A stretch of 64,000 nt of DNA, taken from Wuchereria bancrofti (taxonomy: Eukaryota; Nematoda; Chromadorea; Rhabditida; Onchocercidae). The DNA lies in assembly GCA_005281725.1 (NCBI GenBank), contig SSBO01000013.1:619599-683598 (forward strand), in the 5' to 3' direction. Below are positions 24,638-36,536 of this stretch, piece by piece; positions within the stretch are counted from its first letter, which is position 1, and every line of letters begins with the position of its first letter. The notes beneath the pieces are model-generated. The model was not told where the DNA came from, did not search any database, and worked only from the letters and a program-made list of their open reading frames with translations. Both the position numbers and the translations under genes were made by a program.

Positions 24638-26302
24638 CTATTGATTAATTGAAATTTTTTAAATAATTTTAATTTCAAAATATTTGTAAGATTGCCAATT
24701 TTCTTTTACTTTTTTTGCCCGTGCTAATAACTCAGCAATTTTTGTGTTTAAAATTCTTATCTGTTATTTTTTCAGCCAATCTTAAATTTATGTTTTTATT
24801 CAGTTATGCACTTTTTAATACCACAATCATTGAGCAGCATAGCATAGAGAACTTGTTGCATATGAATTTCTTACTATTTTCAAATGTTTTAAAAATCTCT
24901 CAAAGCACGATATATGTGAACTGCGTGAACTACGCCTTAAATACTTTTTGAAAAAATTTTTAAATAATTTGATTGAAACAATTTGTTAATTCAAATAATT
25001 TGTTTCCTTTAACAAACTAAGATTTTCCATCTTAATAGAAAATAGTACTATTCATTTTTGATGAGTTATTATTGTTGCTTGTATGATAATTTGTAAGCAA
25101 ATAAAATTAATCTCTGGAATCAAAATTTTATTAAAATAATCTAATAGAAGAAAGCATACAAGTGCTTTTTGTTATATTCGACCTGTTAAAATTATATTAG
25201 ATTGTCAGATTCAATTAATTAAAATATTCAATTAAGATTACGATATTAAATTATCAAACAGCTAATCAATTAAGCAACATTATTTCTGTTGTTTTGAAAG
25301 TTGGAGAAAACGCTAGCTTTTCTATTAATTAATTAACATTTACAGATTTAGTTGGTTTAATTTTACACCACTTTGCATCATAATATTCATAAGACAGTTG
25401 GAATTTTTTAATTGGAGTAAGGTAGTGATTCAGTGCATCTCACCGTCAGATGTAAAGAAACCACCTCTGAGCGGTCACTGATGGTAAAAATAATCGACAA
25501 TATTTATGTCACAAATTAATAATATAATATAAAAATTTTGCATACTTGTAATGTTTAATTCAATTTTCACATATCAACAAAAAATCATTTACAATTTTAA
25601 TAATTTTCAATATAAAAATTTTTATGTTTTGTGGAAAAAAAATTTTTAAAAAAATTTAAAGAGGTTTACTTAATTCATTTCAAATACTGAATTAAAATTT
25701 TTTAAATAAATGAAACAAAATTATTCACTTTTTCCTTCAGTTCTCTTAAAAATACTTTCAGTTATTCTGTCAACTTTTCCATTTTAGAGAATAATTTACT
25801 TAATTAATCGTAAAATGAAAATGAAATAATGATTTCAAAGCTGATGTGGCATTGTCACACATTTATTACGGTGACAATCTTTCATTCAGCAAACTTATAG
25901 AAATTTTCATTTGCCATTTACTATCGATATTTCTAAATTACGTATATGAATTTATGTGCAAGTTGTTTTCATAAAAAAATCTCTTTGCTGTATTATTTCT
26001 CTTAAAGTTTCATATTCTATTTTAATTAGCGAAATTGACAAGGATAAGTTTATTTAATTAAAAATATAGCCAAAAAAATTACACAGATTATTTCCTTAAT
26101 GAGAAAATCAATGCATACATGATAAGGTGAGATAAAATGAGTGTTTCACATCGATATATCAGGAATTAAAAATCAAAAAAATCGAAAGAACAAAGAAAAA
26201 AGAGATAAAATATTAAAAAGATATAATAGATTCTGATGAAATAAGCCATATCCTTAATTAAATGATTAAATAAGTGAAATAATCAATTGAACTGTTTAAT
26301 TA
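24638..26302. other. AT-rich region without a supported gene
   Basis: Only short, AT-driven ORFs. A stretch near 25,430-25,475 on the minus strand weakly resembles gene Y exon 1, with GTG in place of ATG. Confidence 0.4.
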
Positions 26303-26499
26303 TCATTTACTGATAATATTCAAAAGTGCTGATAAGCCAAAACTTCCAAATACATCGCCAATTTCAGTTTGGCCTAATAAATGAAATATCACAGATAATG
26401 GTAATGCGAATAATGTTAGAAATGGTTCCTTACCTTCACGTATAACATCAATCATATCATCAATTAATAATCCGGTATTCAGGATCGCTTTGTTATTTT
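26303..26499 (-). CDS. Secreted protein S1, 3' fragment (cut by contig join)
   Basis: Identical in frame to the last 65 codons and stop of the S1 gene at 38,202-39,053, then broken by the N at 26,500. It is the right-hand end of copy 1 of the duplicated block, not an independent gene. Confidence 0.75.
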
Positions 26500-26500
26500 N
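26500..26500. other. Single-N contig join, restarts 19,981
   Basis: Sequence after the N (26,501-27,574) equals 19,981-21,054 and then continues beyond the point where that copy was cut. Confidence 0.9.
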
Positions 26501-27926
26501 TCATCGTCCCAATGGATATTACTATCATCATCATCTAACAATGATGGCATTTGTTCATCACTTGCGTATGTTTCTGCTTCACTTTCTGTCTCATTGCTTT
26601 CATTACCTTAAAAAAATAAAGTAAAACAAATTATCACTAAAAATTTTTAAATTTTACCTCAAACGAGTTCATTATTTCAGTATTTTGCATATTTCATATG
26701 ATAAGAATATTAAAAGATAACATAGTAATAATTAAGGAAGTTAATTAATGCTTAAGAAGAGATTAGAAGATTTTCAGCTGATAATGATTTCAAATTGTTT
26801 GTAACTAATCAAATACTTATCAAATAGATTAGATATAAACATTTAGATGTAAATACTGTTATTGATTTATAGTAGGTAAGAAATAATTATTGGCAATCTA
26901 AATTGAAGAATAAATGATCAAAATGACATTTTAATATGAATTAAAAAATTTTAAACTATTTCAGGAATGTTGCAATTTTATCACAAAAAAAAAATAACAT
27001 ATTCTATGAGACAATTTCTCTGATAATTTAAACATACCGAGAAATTTTAAATTGTACATTATAGATCATTCAAAAAAAATTACTGCTATTAATTGTAAAT
27101 TATGAAAAAATTGATAAATTGTTGCCATGATCAAGAGTCTGACCTCAGTGACCTCTGATATCACAGAATCAATAAATTATGATCTTTTATTACAAAATAG
27201 ATAATATATATATGTAAAATTTTCTTTTTTATAAAAAAGAAAAACTTTTTTAATGATTCCTTAATTAATTCAAGTTATCCTGGGATCAAACCAATTATTT
27301 TTACATTATATTTATTCTTTACATTTTATTAATATCATCAAGTTCTCTGATAATAATAGCTTTTGATATAAATGTAATGAATACTTCTCACTTTCTAATT
27401 TTTTTTTGTGGTAAAATTTGTTAGAAAATGATTTCCAATATGTTTAACGCTGGAAAAAAATTTTTTTTGTTTATAAAAAAGAATGTCATAATCAGAAAAT
27501 CAAAATGATAAAGCTAACCAGAATTATCATTATCATCGTCATCACTATCATTATCATCATTCACAGACATATGTTGAATATGGATTAATTCTCTTTCTTC
27601 ATTAGGCATAACTTTTCTATCATGAAAATTAACAAAATTTCTTCTCGGATCTAAAAAATTATCAATCTATTCATTTATTACATTGAATTTATTATTAATA
27701 GTTAATAATTTAAGAAAAAAATATTTCATAATTAAAAAAAATGAAAGACAATTTTCATTAAGTTTTGAGATAATATATAAATTAAGAAATAATTTAATCT
27801 TAATTTTTTCTTGGTTTAAAAGAAATTTTTTAAAATTATTTGTTGATTATTTTTTACTTAAATGATTATTAAATAATAACGATATCGCTGATGAATCATA
27901 TCATCGTCCAGTTGTGAAGAAACCAT
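26501..27926 (-). CDS. Gene Y, 5' exons (continuation copy)
   Basis: Exon 1 is 27,881-27,926 (MVSSQLDDDMIHQRY plus one base, donor GTTATT). Exon 2 is 27,519-27,650 (acceptor TTTTTTAG, donor GTTAGC). Exon 3 starts at 26,606 and is cut at 26,501 by the contig join. Exon 1 ends in phase 1 and exon 2 begins with two bases, restoring the frame. Exon 2 contains VNFHDRKVMPNEERELIHI, then the acidic NDDNDSDDDDNDNSG run. An ACTAG just upstream of the ATG may be a trans-splice acceptor. The rest of exon 3 and exon 4 are only in the copies at 19.3-20.1 and 31.2-31.95 kb. Function unknown. Confidence 0.5.
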
Positions 27927-28760
27927 TTTCCTAGTTTTATTTCTACTAGAATATTTATTAAAATATTTGTAATTAATTAACTAAATCTGTTACAGACAAT
28001 AAATTAGCATAAATTAGTTACTTATTCTTATGTTTTGGAATGAAAAAAAAAGAAACGAAATTAAAGATAATTTACGAATTTATTTCATGAAATGTGAAAA
28101 CAAAATTTTGAAACATTAATAGGTAATTTAATTAGTTATCTTCAGCAATTGATTAATTTCAAAGCAGCAATCTATCATCAATTAACTGCTAATTACTTTT
28201 CAAAACTAGTAAATATAACTTTTGTCACTTCCTGATTTCTATCAAATCAATAACTATTCATTTCAATTATATTATTAATTAATTTGTAAGATGACAAAAA
28301 AATATCACCACCGTTTCGTAAACATATATCTGTGAAAATTTATCAAACATATCACAATGATAAGTATTTATATCATTTTCATTTTGTATAATTCAAAATT
28401 ATGCATATGTAAATACATTGAAAATTAAAATTAATACATGTGTAGCTTTGAATATAAGGCTTAAAATTTTGCATAGATCTTATTTATGAATGTCAAAATT
28501 TTCTTTCCAAAAAAGTAGTCCGCCAGTTCTTTTTTTTAACAAGAGAATTTTACGAATGTGTTTGCAAATTTATGAATCAAATTGAACAATTTCAAATGTC
28601 GGATTTTAATTTTAAATCAAGAGTGGGTGCATCTATAATAAAATGTTGTAGCTCAAAATTAAAGTTAAAAAAATTGACATCAGAAAAAGACGTGTTTCAA
28701 AAATAAAAAAAGCTTAAATTAAATAAATTATTTATTGATAATGAAATATCAGTTACAAAG
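27927..28760. other. AT-rich region upstream of gene Y
   Basis: No gene supported. The last 156 bp (28,605-28,760) are repeated exactly after the N at 28,761. Presumably contains the gene Y promoter. Confidence 0.4.
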
Positions 28761-28761
28761 N
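28761..28761. other. Single-N contig join with 156-bp overlap
   Basis: 28,762-28,917 repeats 28,605-28,760 exactly. Confidence 0.9.
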
Positions 28762-29105
28762 TTTAATTTTAAATCAAGAGTGGGTGCATCTATAATAAAA
28801 TGTTGTAGCTCAAAATTAAAGTTAAAAAAATTGACATCAGAAAAAGACGTGTTTCAAAAATAAAAAAAGCTTAAATTAAATAAATTATTTATTGATAATG
28901 AAATATCAGTTACAAAGTAAATCAGTTGATAGTATTTTCCATAGCTATGTAATTCATTTCATAAAATTCAATTGTAGCAAAGAATTTTTTTCCACTCAAA
29001 ATATATTGTTCTCTCCAATATATTGTTTTTATGTTAAATTGTTGAAAGATGGCATTTTTTTGTCTTAAAATCTTCGTTTATGTCGACCGCTGTTCACGTG
29101 ACGTA

Positions 29106-29353
29106 ATTTAAGCAACAACTAGTTGAAACACAACGACGAAGTTGTGAAAATAGAAATAACTTATTAATTCTAATAGAATGGTTATCAACTAGTAACCCTA
29201 CATTAGCTGCTAGCTTAATATTACAAATGATATCATAGCTAAAAAACTTGATAATAAGTTATTAATAGAGCCTTGTAATGCTAATAAGTCTGAATGGAAA
29301 GAGATCGAAATTACAGGAGGCATAGTTAGCAAATTTGAAATTGAAAGAATTAA
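29106..29353 (+). other. Unique coding-like fragment of unknown origin
   Basis: Found once in the window, just before copy 2 of the block. The plus strand reads FKQQLVETQRRSCENRNNLL, ..STSNPTLAASLILQ, then after a two-base shift NDIIAKKLDNKLLIEPCNA and KSEWKEIEITGGIVSKFEI. Amino-acid composition looks protein-like rather than random. It has no start, splice sites or neighbours. It could be a transposon remnant or a bacterial (Wolbachia-type) insertion, but I do not recognise the protein. Confidence 0.3.
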
Positions 29354-29938
29354 TGTAGAACTAAAATTTAAACTAATTACTCGCATTTTTCATTTTTTAT
29401 GTGTCAAAAAACCAATTCGAAGGGAACTCATTTTTAAGAAATTAGTCCAAATACCTCTAATGGAAAGGGGAATTCACCAATCCTATAATCAACCCATTAC
29501 TTTATCTTATGTCCCAATCATCCATTCCTTAAATCCATCAAACTTCCTCGCTCCGGAATGTCGCGAAACACGCGAAAGTTGGAAGAAATCCTTAAGAAAA
29601 AATAAAAATAATTTCCTTCATCCATGACTCATTAATTATCTCATTTATAATTCTTAGATTTATTCCCATCGAATTCCAATGCGTTTTTGTTATCTTTATT
29701 TATTCATCTAAAGAGATTCACACATGCTAATCTTCCATTGTTATAATGCTCATACTGTAACTAGATGTTTACAGCTTTCTTTATGTAAATGAGCAGCTGT
29801 TTTATGTTTAATGTAAACCACTCCCATTTTAAGCTTTTATAAACCATGCGATATTAAGCCGTGGTTACATAAGAATAAACGATTTTCTCCACGAGCAGTT
29901 GGTGTCCGTAAAGCTTTCACAACAGCAATTCAATTAGC

Positions 29939-30236
29939 AATATCACATTGCATGTTGTGATATTAATTGCATGAAGTCTGCAACATTTAAACGTCTTACT
30001 CAATCAGTTTATCAATACATTTCAATAAGAAATATTTTGTTAATGCTATTACAGTTTACTTGAAATTCTTTAAAATCCCTTTTAGATTTATATAGCAATA
30101 TTTTATTTCATTTTTTTTTTTTTTTGTATGATTGCATCTTATGGCATGCTGCATGCAAATAACATTTCACTTTATAATAGCTGCTGAATTCTGCTTGAAT
30201 GCATATGCATGCCTGTTGAATTCTTTTGCATGCATG
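29939..30236 (+). promoter_or_regulatory. TGCATG cluster and hairpin, copy 2
   Basis: Same six plus-strand TGCATG motifs and 9-bp hairpin as at 18,068-18,366. Confidence 0.4.
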
Positions 30237-30529
30237 TGCATATATTATTTGCTATTGTGTTTCAGTGAAAATTAATTTGTTAATAAAATATGTTAATCTA
30301 AAAAAAATGATTAAATTATAATAATTTCTTTTCCTTTTTTTTATCTCAAATTATAATAATTTCTTTTGCTTTTTTTAAATAACATTTCAAAAAAAAGAAA
30401 GAAAAATGTTAAATGTTAAGTAAGAACAGCAACAAAAAGAGAAATAAATAATAATGAGAAATGACTTTGAAATTTAAAAAATTAATAAAAAATTTTTACC
30501 ATTCCAAATTTTATTTTTCTTTTAAATTT

Positions 30530-30742
30530 TCACGACAAATAACCAAATGACCATTTTCCGTCAGGAAATGATGGATAGAAATATCCTCGAGATTGTTGAG
30601 ATCGTACATTACGAAATGAATTCATTGAATTTCCTCTTAGATTATATGGTGGCATAATGATACGATCAATGAGTGATATGTTTCCAGTAAATGGTATCAC
30701 TGAAATTGATTGCAAACGTGATCGTTGCTCACGTGATTGCTG
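30530..30742 (-). CDS. Possible Arg/Ser-rich terminal exon, copy 2
   Basis: Identical to 18,660-18,872 in sequence and frame; see that entry. Confidence 0.4.
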   Translation of the reverse strand, partial: QQSREQRSRLQSISVIPFTGNISLIDRIIMPPYNLRGNSMNSFRNVRSQQSRGYFYPSFPDGKWSFGYLS

Positions 30743-31201
30743 CTATTGTGTTGTTTGATGTGATTGCAATAATGGTAAGTTATACCAGTGTTGGTCATTA
30801 TTATCATCCGGAAAATTTCAATAATTATATGCAGAATCAAAGTTGTCTTAATCAAAATTTGTACTTTGAATTAATTGTATTTAAGTCTTTTTTTCTTTTT
30901 TTGAAACAATATAAAATAGTATTTAAATGAAGGAAAAAATTTTAATAAAAGTTTAAAAATTGAAAATTTTTTCGTTTAAAAATTTTGTGTTAGAACTATC
31001 TAAAAGTTATTTATCATAAATTTAAAATGATCTAATTATCAAATTGACTTTTTATTCATTTAATGCAACATGCAAATAATATGTATTTGATCGAATAGAA
31101 AATTCATTATTTCCAATAATTATCGAAATATTTGAAATCAAATTTTAAATCTTTACTATCTGCAGTGCATAAATTTTGTCAAGGAATTTTACTTTAAAAG
31201 A

Positions 31202-31952
31202 TTAAGAATTTACTTCTGAAGTAGTTGCGGTATTATCAGTAGCTCCAAATTCTGTATTAATCTTTTGTCTGTAATACTTAATTAGTATACCAACTAGCAA
31301 AAATCAAATAAATAAAAAAAATCTGTAATTAACTGAATAAAAAGAAATAATTGTTCAAATTAAAACTGAAAGGAGTACAAGATTTGTTTGCATATTATTA
31401 TTATTATTATTATTATTTACTCTTCAAGATTTGTTATTTTGTAGTTTTATGGCAATTTTTCATGAAATTTTTAATTATTACAGTTATGCAATACTTAGAA
31501 TATACTCATCTACTAAAGTTACTATTATTACTTCATAAAAGTTATGTTAAAAAATTCGCATCAATTTCAATTGCTTAAAAATGAACCTAATATATGAATT
31601 AAAAAAAAAATGAACAACAGTTGAAACAAATGAAAATTTGGGAAAAAATATCGTAGTTTAATATTCAGAAATGGTAAAATCTTGAATTCTACAAAAAAAA
31701 AAAAAAAAAAAACCAAAAGAAAGAAAAATTAGCCTTGTTTGAGCAGCTTGTGAATTGGTCACATTTCGACTTCTGTCAACAAATTCATCATCATCGTTAT
31801 CACTGTTATCACTATGAACCGTAGTAGTAATTCATTAAGATCCATATCATCGTCCCAATGGATATTACTATCATCATCATCTAACAATGATGGCATTTGT
31901 TCATCACTTGCGTATGTTTCTGCTTCACTTTCTGTCTCATTGCTTTCATTAC
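31202..31952 (-). pseudogene. Gene Y 3' exons without their 5' exons (copy 2)
   Basis: Exons 31,202-31,268 and 31,820-31,952 equal the last two gene Y exons. Here the sequence upstream (from 32,321) switches directly to the Arg-rich 3' end of gene X instead of gene Y exons 1-2. Either a deletion removed the 5' half of this copy, or two haplotypes differ here. As assembled, this copy has no start codon. Confidence 0.45.
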
Positions 31953-32347
31953 CTTAAAAAAATAAAGTAAAACAAATTATCACTAAAAATTTTTAAATTT
32001 TACCTCAAACGAGTTCATTATTTCAGTATTTTGCATATTTCATATGATAAGAATATTAAAAGATAACATAGTAATAATTAAGGAAGTTAATTAATGCTTA
32101 AGAAGAGATTAGAAGATTTTCAGCTGATAATGATTTCAAATTGTTTGTAACTAATCAAATACTTATCAAATAGATTAGATATAAACATTTAGATGTAAAT
32201 ACTGTTATTGATTTATAGTAGGTAAGAAATAATTATTGGCAATCTAAATTGAAGAATAAATGATCAAAATGACATTTTAATATGAATTAAAAAATTTTAA
32301 ACTATTTCAGGAATGTTGCAATTTTATTTTTGTCTTAAAATCTTCGT

Positions 32348-32482
32348 TTATGTCGACCGCTGTTCACGTGACGTAGTCTTCCGAGATCGTGGATATCGTT
32401 GTGACGATTGTCGACGTCGACGTGGATTTCGTGGTCGTGACAAGTGTCTTCGACTAATTCTCATGTGTCTAATATTTCTTTT
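32348..32482 (-). CDS. Arg-rich alternative terminal exon of gene X, copy 2
   Basis: Identical to 21,680-21,814. It lies about 0.4 kb upstream of the gene Y third exon. Confidence 0.45.
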   Translation of the reverse strand, partial: KRNIRHMRISRRHLSRPRNPRRRRQSSQRYPRSRKTTSREQRST

Positions 32483-32710
32483 CTAAAAGAATAAATATTT
32501 TTGTTTGTAAAAAACGCTTAAATTTTTTTGTCTGAAAATTGAATGACAATTGTCAAAAAATAATTTTAAAAATTTTATTTAACAAAATCTTATAGAGTCT
32601 ATTAATGAATAACTATTCTCTTTCCATTCTTTGAATTATTTTTGTTTTTTTATTCATTAAGTATAGAGACTTTTCAATCTTTCCTACTCAGTGATAAAAT
32701 CATTTAAATT

Positions 32711-34786
32711 TTAAAGATAACCGATAATGAATAATTTTATTATCGATCCGATCGGATAGTTTCTTTCAATGATACAATTGATTTGTGAAGATTGTTCCAT
32801 TGGTTCCTCATCGCTTTCTGAACTATATTCAGTATTATTTCGTCTTGAAATTAACGATAATGAACGTCGTCGTTCTGCTGAAATACGTGACGTTCTGCTA
32901 AGTGATCTTGGAATACGATAGCGTTTAATACTACGACGAATACGATGACGTGATCGAACCAAGCGTTTCTGTTCCGAAAAAACACTACGATTACTTCCGT
33001 ACTGGCTGCGATTTCTAGCACTACCCATAAGCCAACGATAGTTGCTACCCTGTTGCTGTTGTTGTTGCATGGGTAATTCTCGGGGATCTGATGCTACATT
33101 TGCTGGTGGCGATTCATCGCGTGTTGTCAGTCCCATTCTGAGCTAAAATTTATTTCTATAAAAAAAAATACGAAATGATTTCTGATTATTTGACATATTT
33201 ATCCATTAATAGAAATCTAGTATTTATGAACGAAAATATGAAAAAGTTTTGAAGATAGAAGCATCTTTATTTGCATATTATAAAAAAAAAATTATTTTAA
33301 ATTTCAATAAAATTATTACAAGATTGCTTAAGCTGTTCATTTCATCAACGCTTGATTCATCATCCATTTGTCGATAAACAAAATCTCGAGCCTAAGATTT
33401 TATAAAACCAAATGCTTATATTTCCTGATGCTAGATAAATAAATGATGATTAAATAATAATATTTTGAAATTAAGTAGTTGAGTTGGTTAAATAATTTTT
33501 AATGTATTTAAGTTTGTTTAAATATTATCAAATGGATGTTTAAATCGAAATAATTGAACTCATTAAAAAAAAGTAAAAATAAATTCTTGTAAATTCAGAG
33601 GATAGTTGCGGTAAGCTTTAATAAATCGTCAATTAGTTGGTTAGAAATTTTTTTTCTAACAGATTTCTTTGAGTTTAGTAAGCTTTAGCTCTTCAATAAT
33701 TATTGAAAAATTTTGTTTCTAACACCCTTTTTTCTTATATAAGAATTTAAATTAATTAAGTTTAAAATTTTAGGATTTCAAATTATTTTGCAATAGCAAA
33801 ATCCATAATATGAAAAAAATTTATTTAACATTTTTTATTAGCACAAAAAGAATAAATAAATTCACAAGAAAACAATAAACTTACAATATTCGGATAGCTA
33901 TGTCGTCGATATCCAATAAAGTGTCTTTCTTGACGTTCACGCATGGAACGTGAGCTCCATGATTGTGAACCACCTGCTGGCAAACGCTCAAGATAATCAG
34001 ACATTTGATCAGATTCATTGTTTACTTCTTCATAAAACTTATGTTGAAATAATTGTTGTAAATTCCGTAATTTCAATTTAATTAAACTTTCACCATTTTT
34101 ATGCAAACTATCATATAATTATGTGTAGTATTATTATTAAAATTGTTTCGAAAATCTTTTCTTACTGTTATATAATGCTGGATAAAATATATAAAATATA
34201 TAAATATATATATAGAAAAAATAGGTAAAATATATAATTAATTCTGCTATTCTTTTTTTTGGCTTTTCATTTAGATTAATTTTAAAATGAACGAACCAAT
34301 TCATTATTGATGGGTATATCAAAATGATAATTTTCGAATAAATCATCGTTGTTAAAATTATGAATCCGATTTTAATTTTCCATTTCATCAATTTCGTGTT
34401 CTATACGATCCATTGCCTCATTGAATCAAATAAGAAATGCTCTGAGAATTTCAACAATAAATCAGTTTTAAAGAGAAAAAATAATATTGTACAGAATAAC
34501 AATTAAATTTGTAAAGAATATAATGAATATCCGGATTCATGCAAAAATGTTGCAGTATCCGGTTCATATGAGTTGTACTACTATAATTATCCGAATTCAC
34601 GAAGTTTTATAAATTTATAATTTTACAAGGTTACTTTATAAAAATTTATCTATCAATTTTGTGAATAGCTTTTTTCTAATATCACCTATCAACAGCATCC
34701 TGCAACTGATCACCGTTGTAGTACCCGGATTCATCAGCTTCAGCAATATTTTCAAAGTCAAGATCCAGTAAGTCAAATGCATCCAT
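32711..34786 (-). CDS. Gene X, acidic/Arg-Ser-rich protein of unknown function (copy 2)
   Basis: Exons 34,686-34,786, 33,885-34,107, 33,320-33,391 and 32,711-33,142 are identical to copy 1 and encode the same 275 residues. Exon-intron phases are preserved (2/1, 0, 0). Unlike copy 1, this stretch sits in the version of the block that continues into single-copy DNA, but the join at 35,237 lies just upstream. The first exon and part of the second are repeated again at 35,238-36,017. Confidence 0.55.
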
Positions 34787-35236
34787 CAAAATCGAAATCA
34801 TCAAAATCGAAGCTTTCATTTAGTAGCTTACCTAAATGAATTGAATCTAAATTTGTTCTCGAATAAAATGTAATAAAAATTTCTCTTCTTTCCAAAAGTT
34901 GGATAAATTCGAATTTAAATGAATATTTGGAACAGAAAAAAAAATCATGAGATATAGCTATTTTCTAAAGTTTTTTTCGATCAAAAATTCTAATTTTACA
35001 AATAATAATAATTATATTTGATGAAATATTGTCTAAATTGATAAATATAGTAAATTCAATAATTCAATTGTCGCTATAAGAAAACTCTTTGACAACTCTA
35101 TTTTCATCATAAAAACAAAATCAAGCTAATAAGAATTTAGTAAAAATTTCTAATCTTTTCAAATTTAGCATTTTTTATTTCAAAACATTTCCAAGATCTT
35201 TAATTTCTTTTTACATTGATAGTGCTAACAATATTT

Positions 35237-35237
35237 N
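35237..35237. other. Single-N contig join with 1,230-bp overlap
   Basis: 35,238-36,467 repeats 34,007-35,236. Four substitutions fall in the first about 80 bp; I saw none by eye afterwards. Confidence 0.9.
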
Positions 35238-36017
35238 GATCAGATTCATTGTTTATTTCTTCATAAAAATTATGTTGAAATAATTGTTGTAAATTCTGTA
35301 ATATCAATTTAATTAAACTTTCACCATTTTTATGCAAACTATCATATAATTATGTGTAGTATTATTATTAAAATTGTTTCGAAAATCTTTTCTTACTGTT
35401 ATATAATGCTGGATAAAATATATAAAATATATAAATATATATATAGAAAAAATAGGTAAAATATATAATTAATTCTGCTATTCTTTTTTTTGGCTTTTCA
35501 TTTAGATTAATTTTAAAATGAACGAACCAATTCATTATTGATGGGTATATCAAAATGATAATTTTCGAATAAATCATCGTTGTTAAAATTATGAATCCGA
35601 TTTTAATTTTCCATTTCATCAATTTCGTGTTCTATACGATCCATTGCCTCATTGAATCAAATAAGAAATGCTCTGAGAATTTCAACAATAAATCAGTTTT
35701 AAAGAGAAAAAATAATATTGTACAGAATAACAATTAAATTTGTAAAGAATATAATGAATATCCGGATTCATGCAAAAATGTTGCAGTATCCGGTTCATAT
35801 GAGTTGTACTACTATAATTATCCGAATTCACGAAGTTTTATAAATTTATAATTTTACAAGGTTACTTTATAAAAATTTATCTATCAATTTTGTGAATAGC
35901 TTTTTTCTAATATCACCTATCAACAGCATCCTGCAACTGATCACCGTTGTAGTACCCGGATTCATCAGCTTCAGCAATATTTTCAAAGTCAAGATCCAGT
36001 AAGTCAAATGCATCCAT
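35238..36017 (-). pseudogene. Third, partial copy of gene X 5' exons
   Basis: Contains the first exon (35,917-36,017) and the upstream part of the second exon (35,238-35,338), cut by the join. The second-exon part differs from the other copies at four positions, so it represents a second allele or paralogue. Confidence 0.5.
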
Positions 36018-36473
36018 CAAAATCGAAATCATCAAAATCGAAGCTTTCATTTAGTAGCTTACCTAAATGAATTGAATCTAAATTTGTTCTCGAATAAAAT
36101 GTAATAAAAATTTCTCTTCTTTCCAAAAGTTGGATAAATTCGAATTTAAATGAATATTTGGAACAGAAAAAAAAATCATGAGATATAGCTATTTTCTAAA
36201 GTTTTTTTCGATCAAAAATTCTAATTTTACAAATAATAATAATTATATTTGATGAAATATTGTCTAAATTGATAAATATAGTAAATTCAATAATTCAATT
36301 GTCGCTATAAGAAAACTCTTTGACAACTCTATTTTCATCATAAAAACAAAATCAAGCTAATAAGAATTTAGTAAAAATTTCTAATCTTTTCAAATTTAGC
36401 ATTTTTTATTTCAAAACATTTCCAAGATCTTTAATTTCTTTTTACATTGATAGTGCTAACAATATTTAACAAC

Positions 36474-36536
36474 CTGATTCGCTGTTTGAGGTATCATCGC
36501 TTACTTCATTCAATAGGTTCACATTTCTGGGTGCAT
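36474..36536 (-). pseudogene. Decayed 5' exon of gene X, copy 2
   Basis: Same as 24,575-24,637. Confidence 0.4.

Larger units (their letters stand above)
17483..26499. repeat. Copy 1 of a long near-identical duplicated block
   Basis: Matches 29,354-38,398 nearly base for base. The differences I see are homopolymer or microsatellite length changes (poly-T near 18,240, an ATT run near 19,530, poly-A near 19,826). An extra 1,198-bp offset is caused by internal repetition, since 19,858-20,461 equals 21,056-21,659. The block ends at a single N within the coding exon of the secreted-protein gene whose full version is at 38,202. Contig overlap or unmerged haplotypes fit better than an old duplication, which would show scattered substitutions. 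Confidence 0.9.

Noticed and set aside
24715..24951. 78-codon plus-strand ORF, duplicated at 36,614-36,850
   Set aside because: Kept only because the block is a near-identical copy. Composition is AT-driven and no splice context is evident.
25425..25480. Minus-strand similarity to gene Y exon 1 with GTG replacing ATG
   Set aside because: Only moderate by-eye similarity over about 40 bases in AT-rich DNA. Not enough to call a first exon for gene X.
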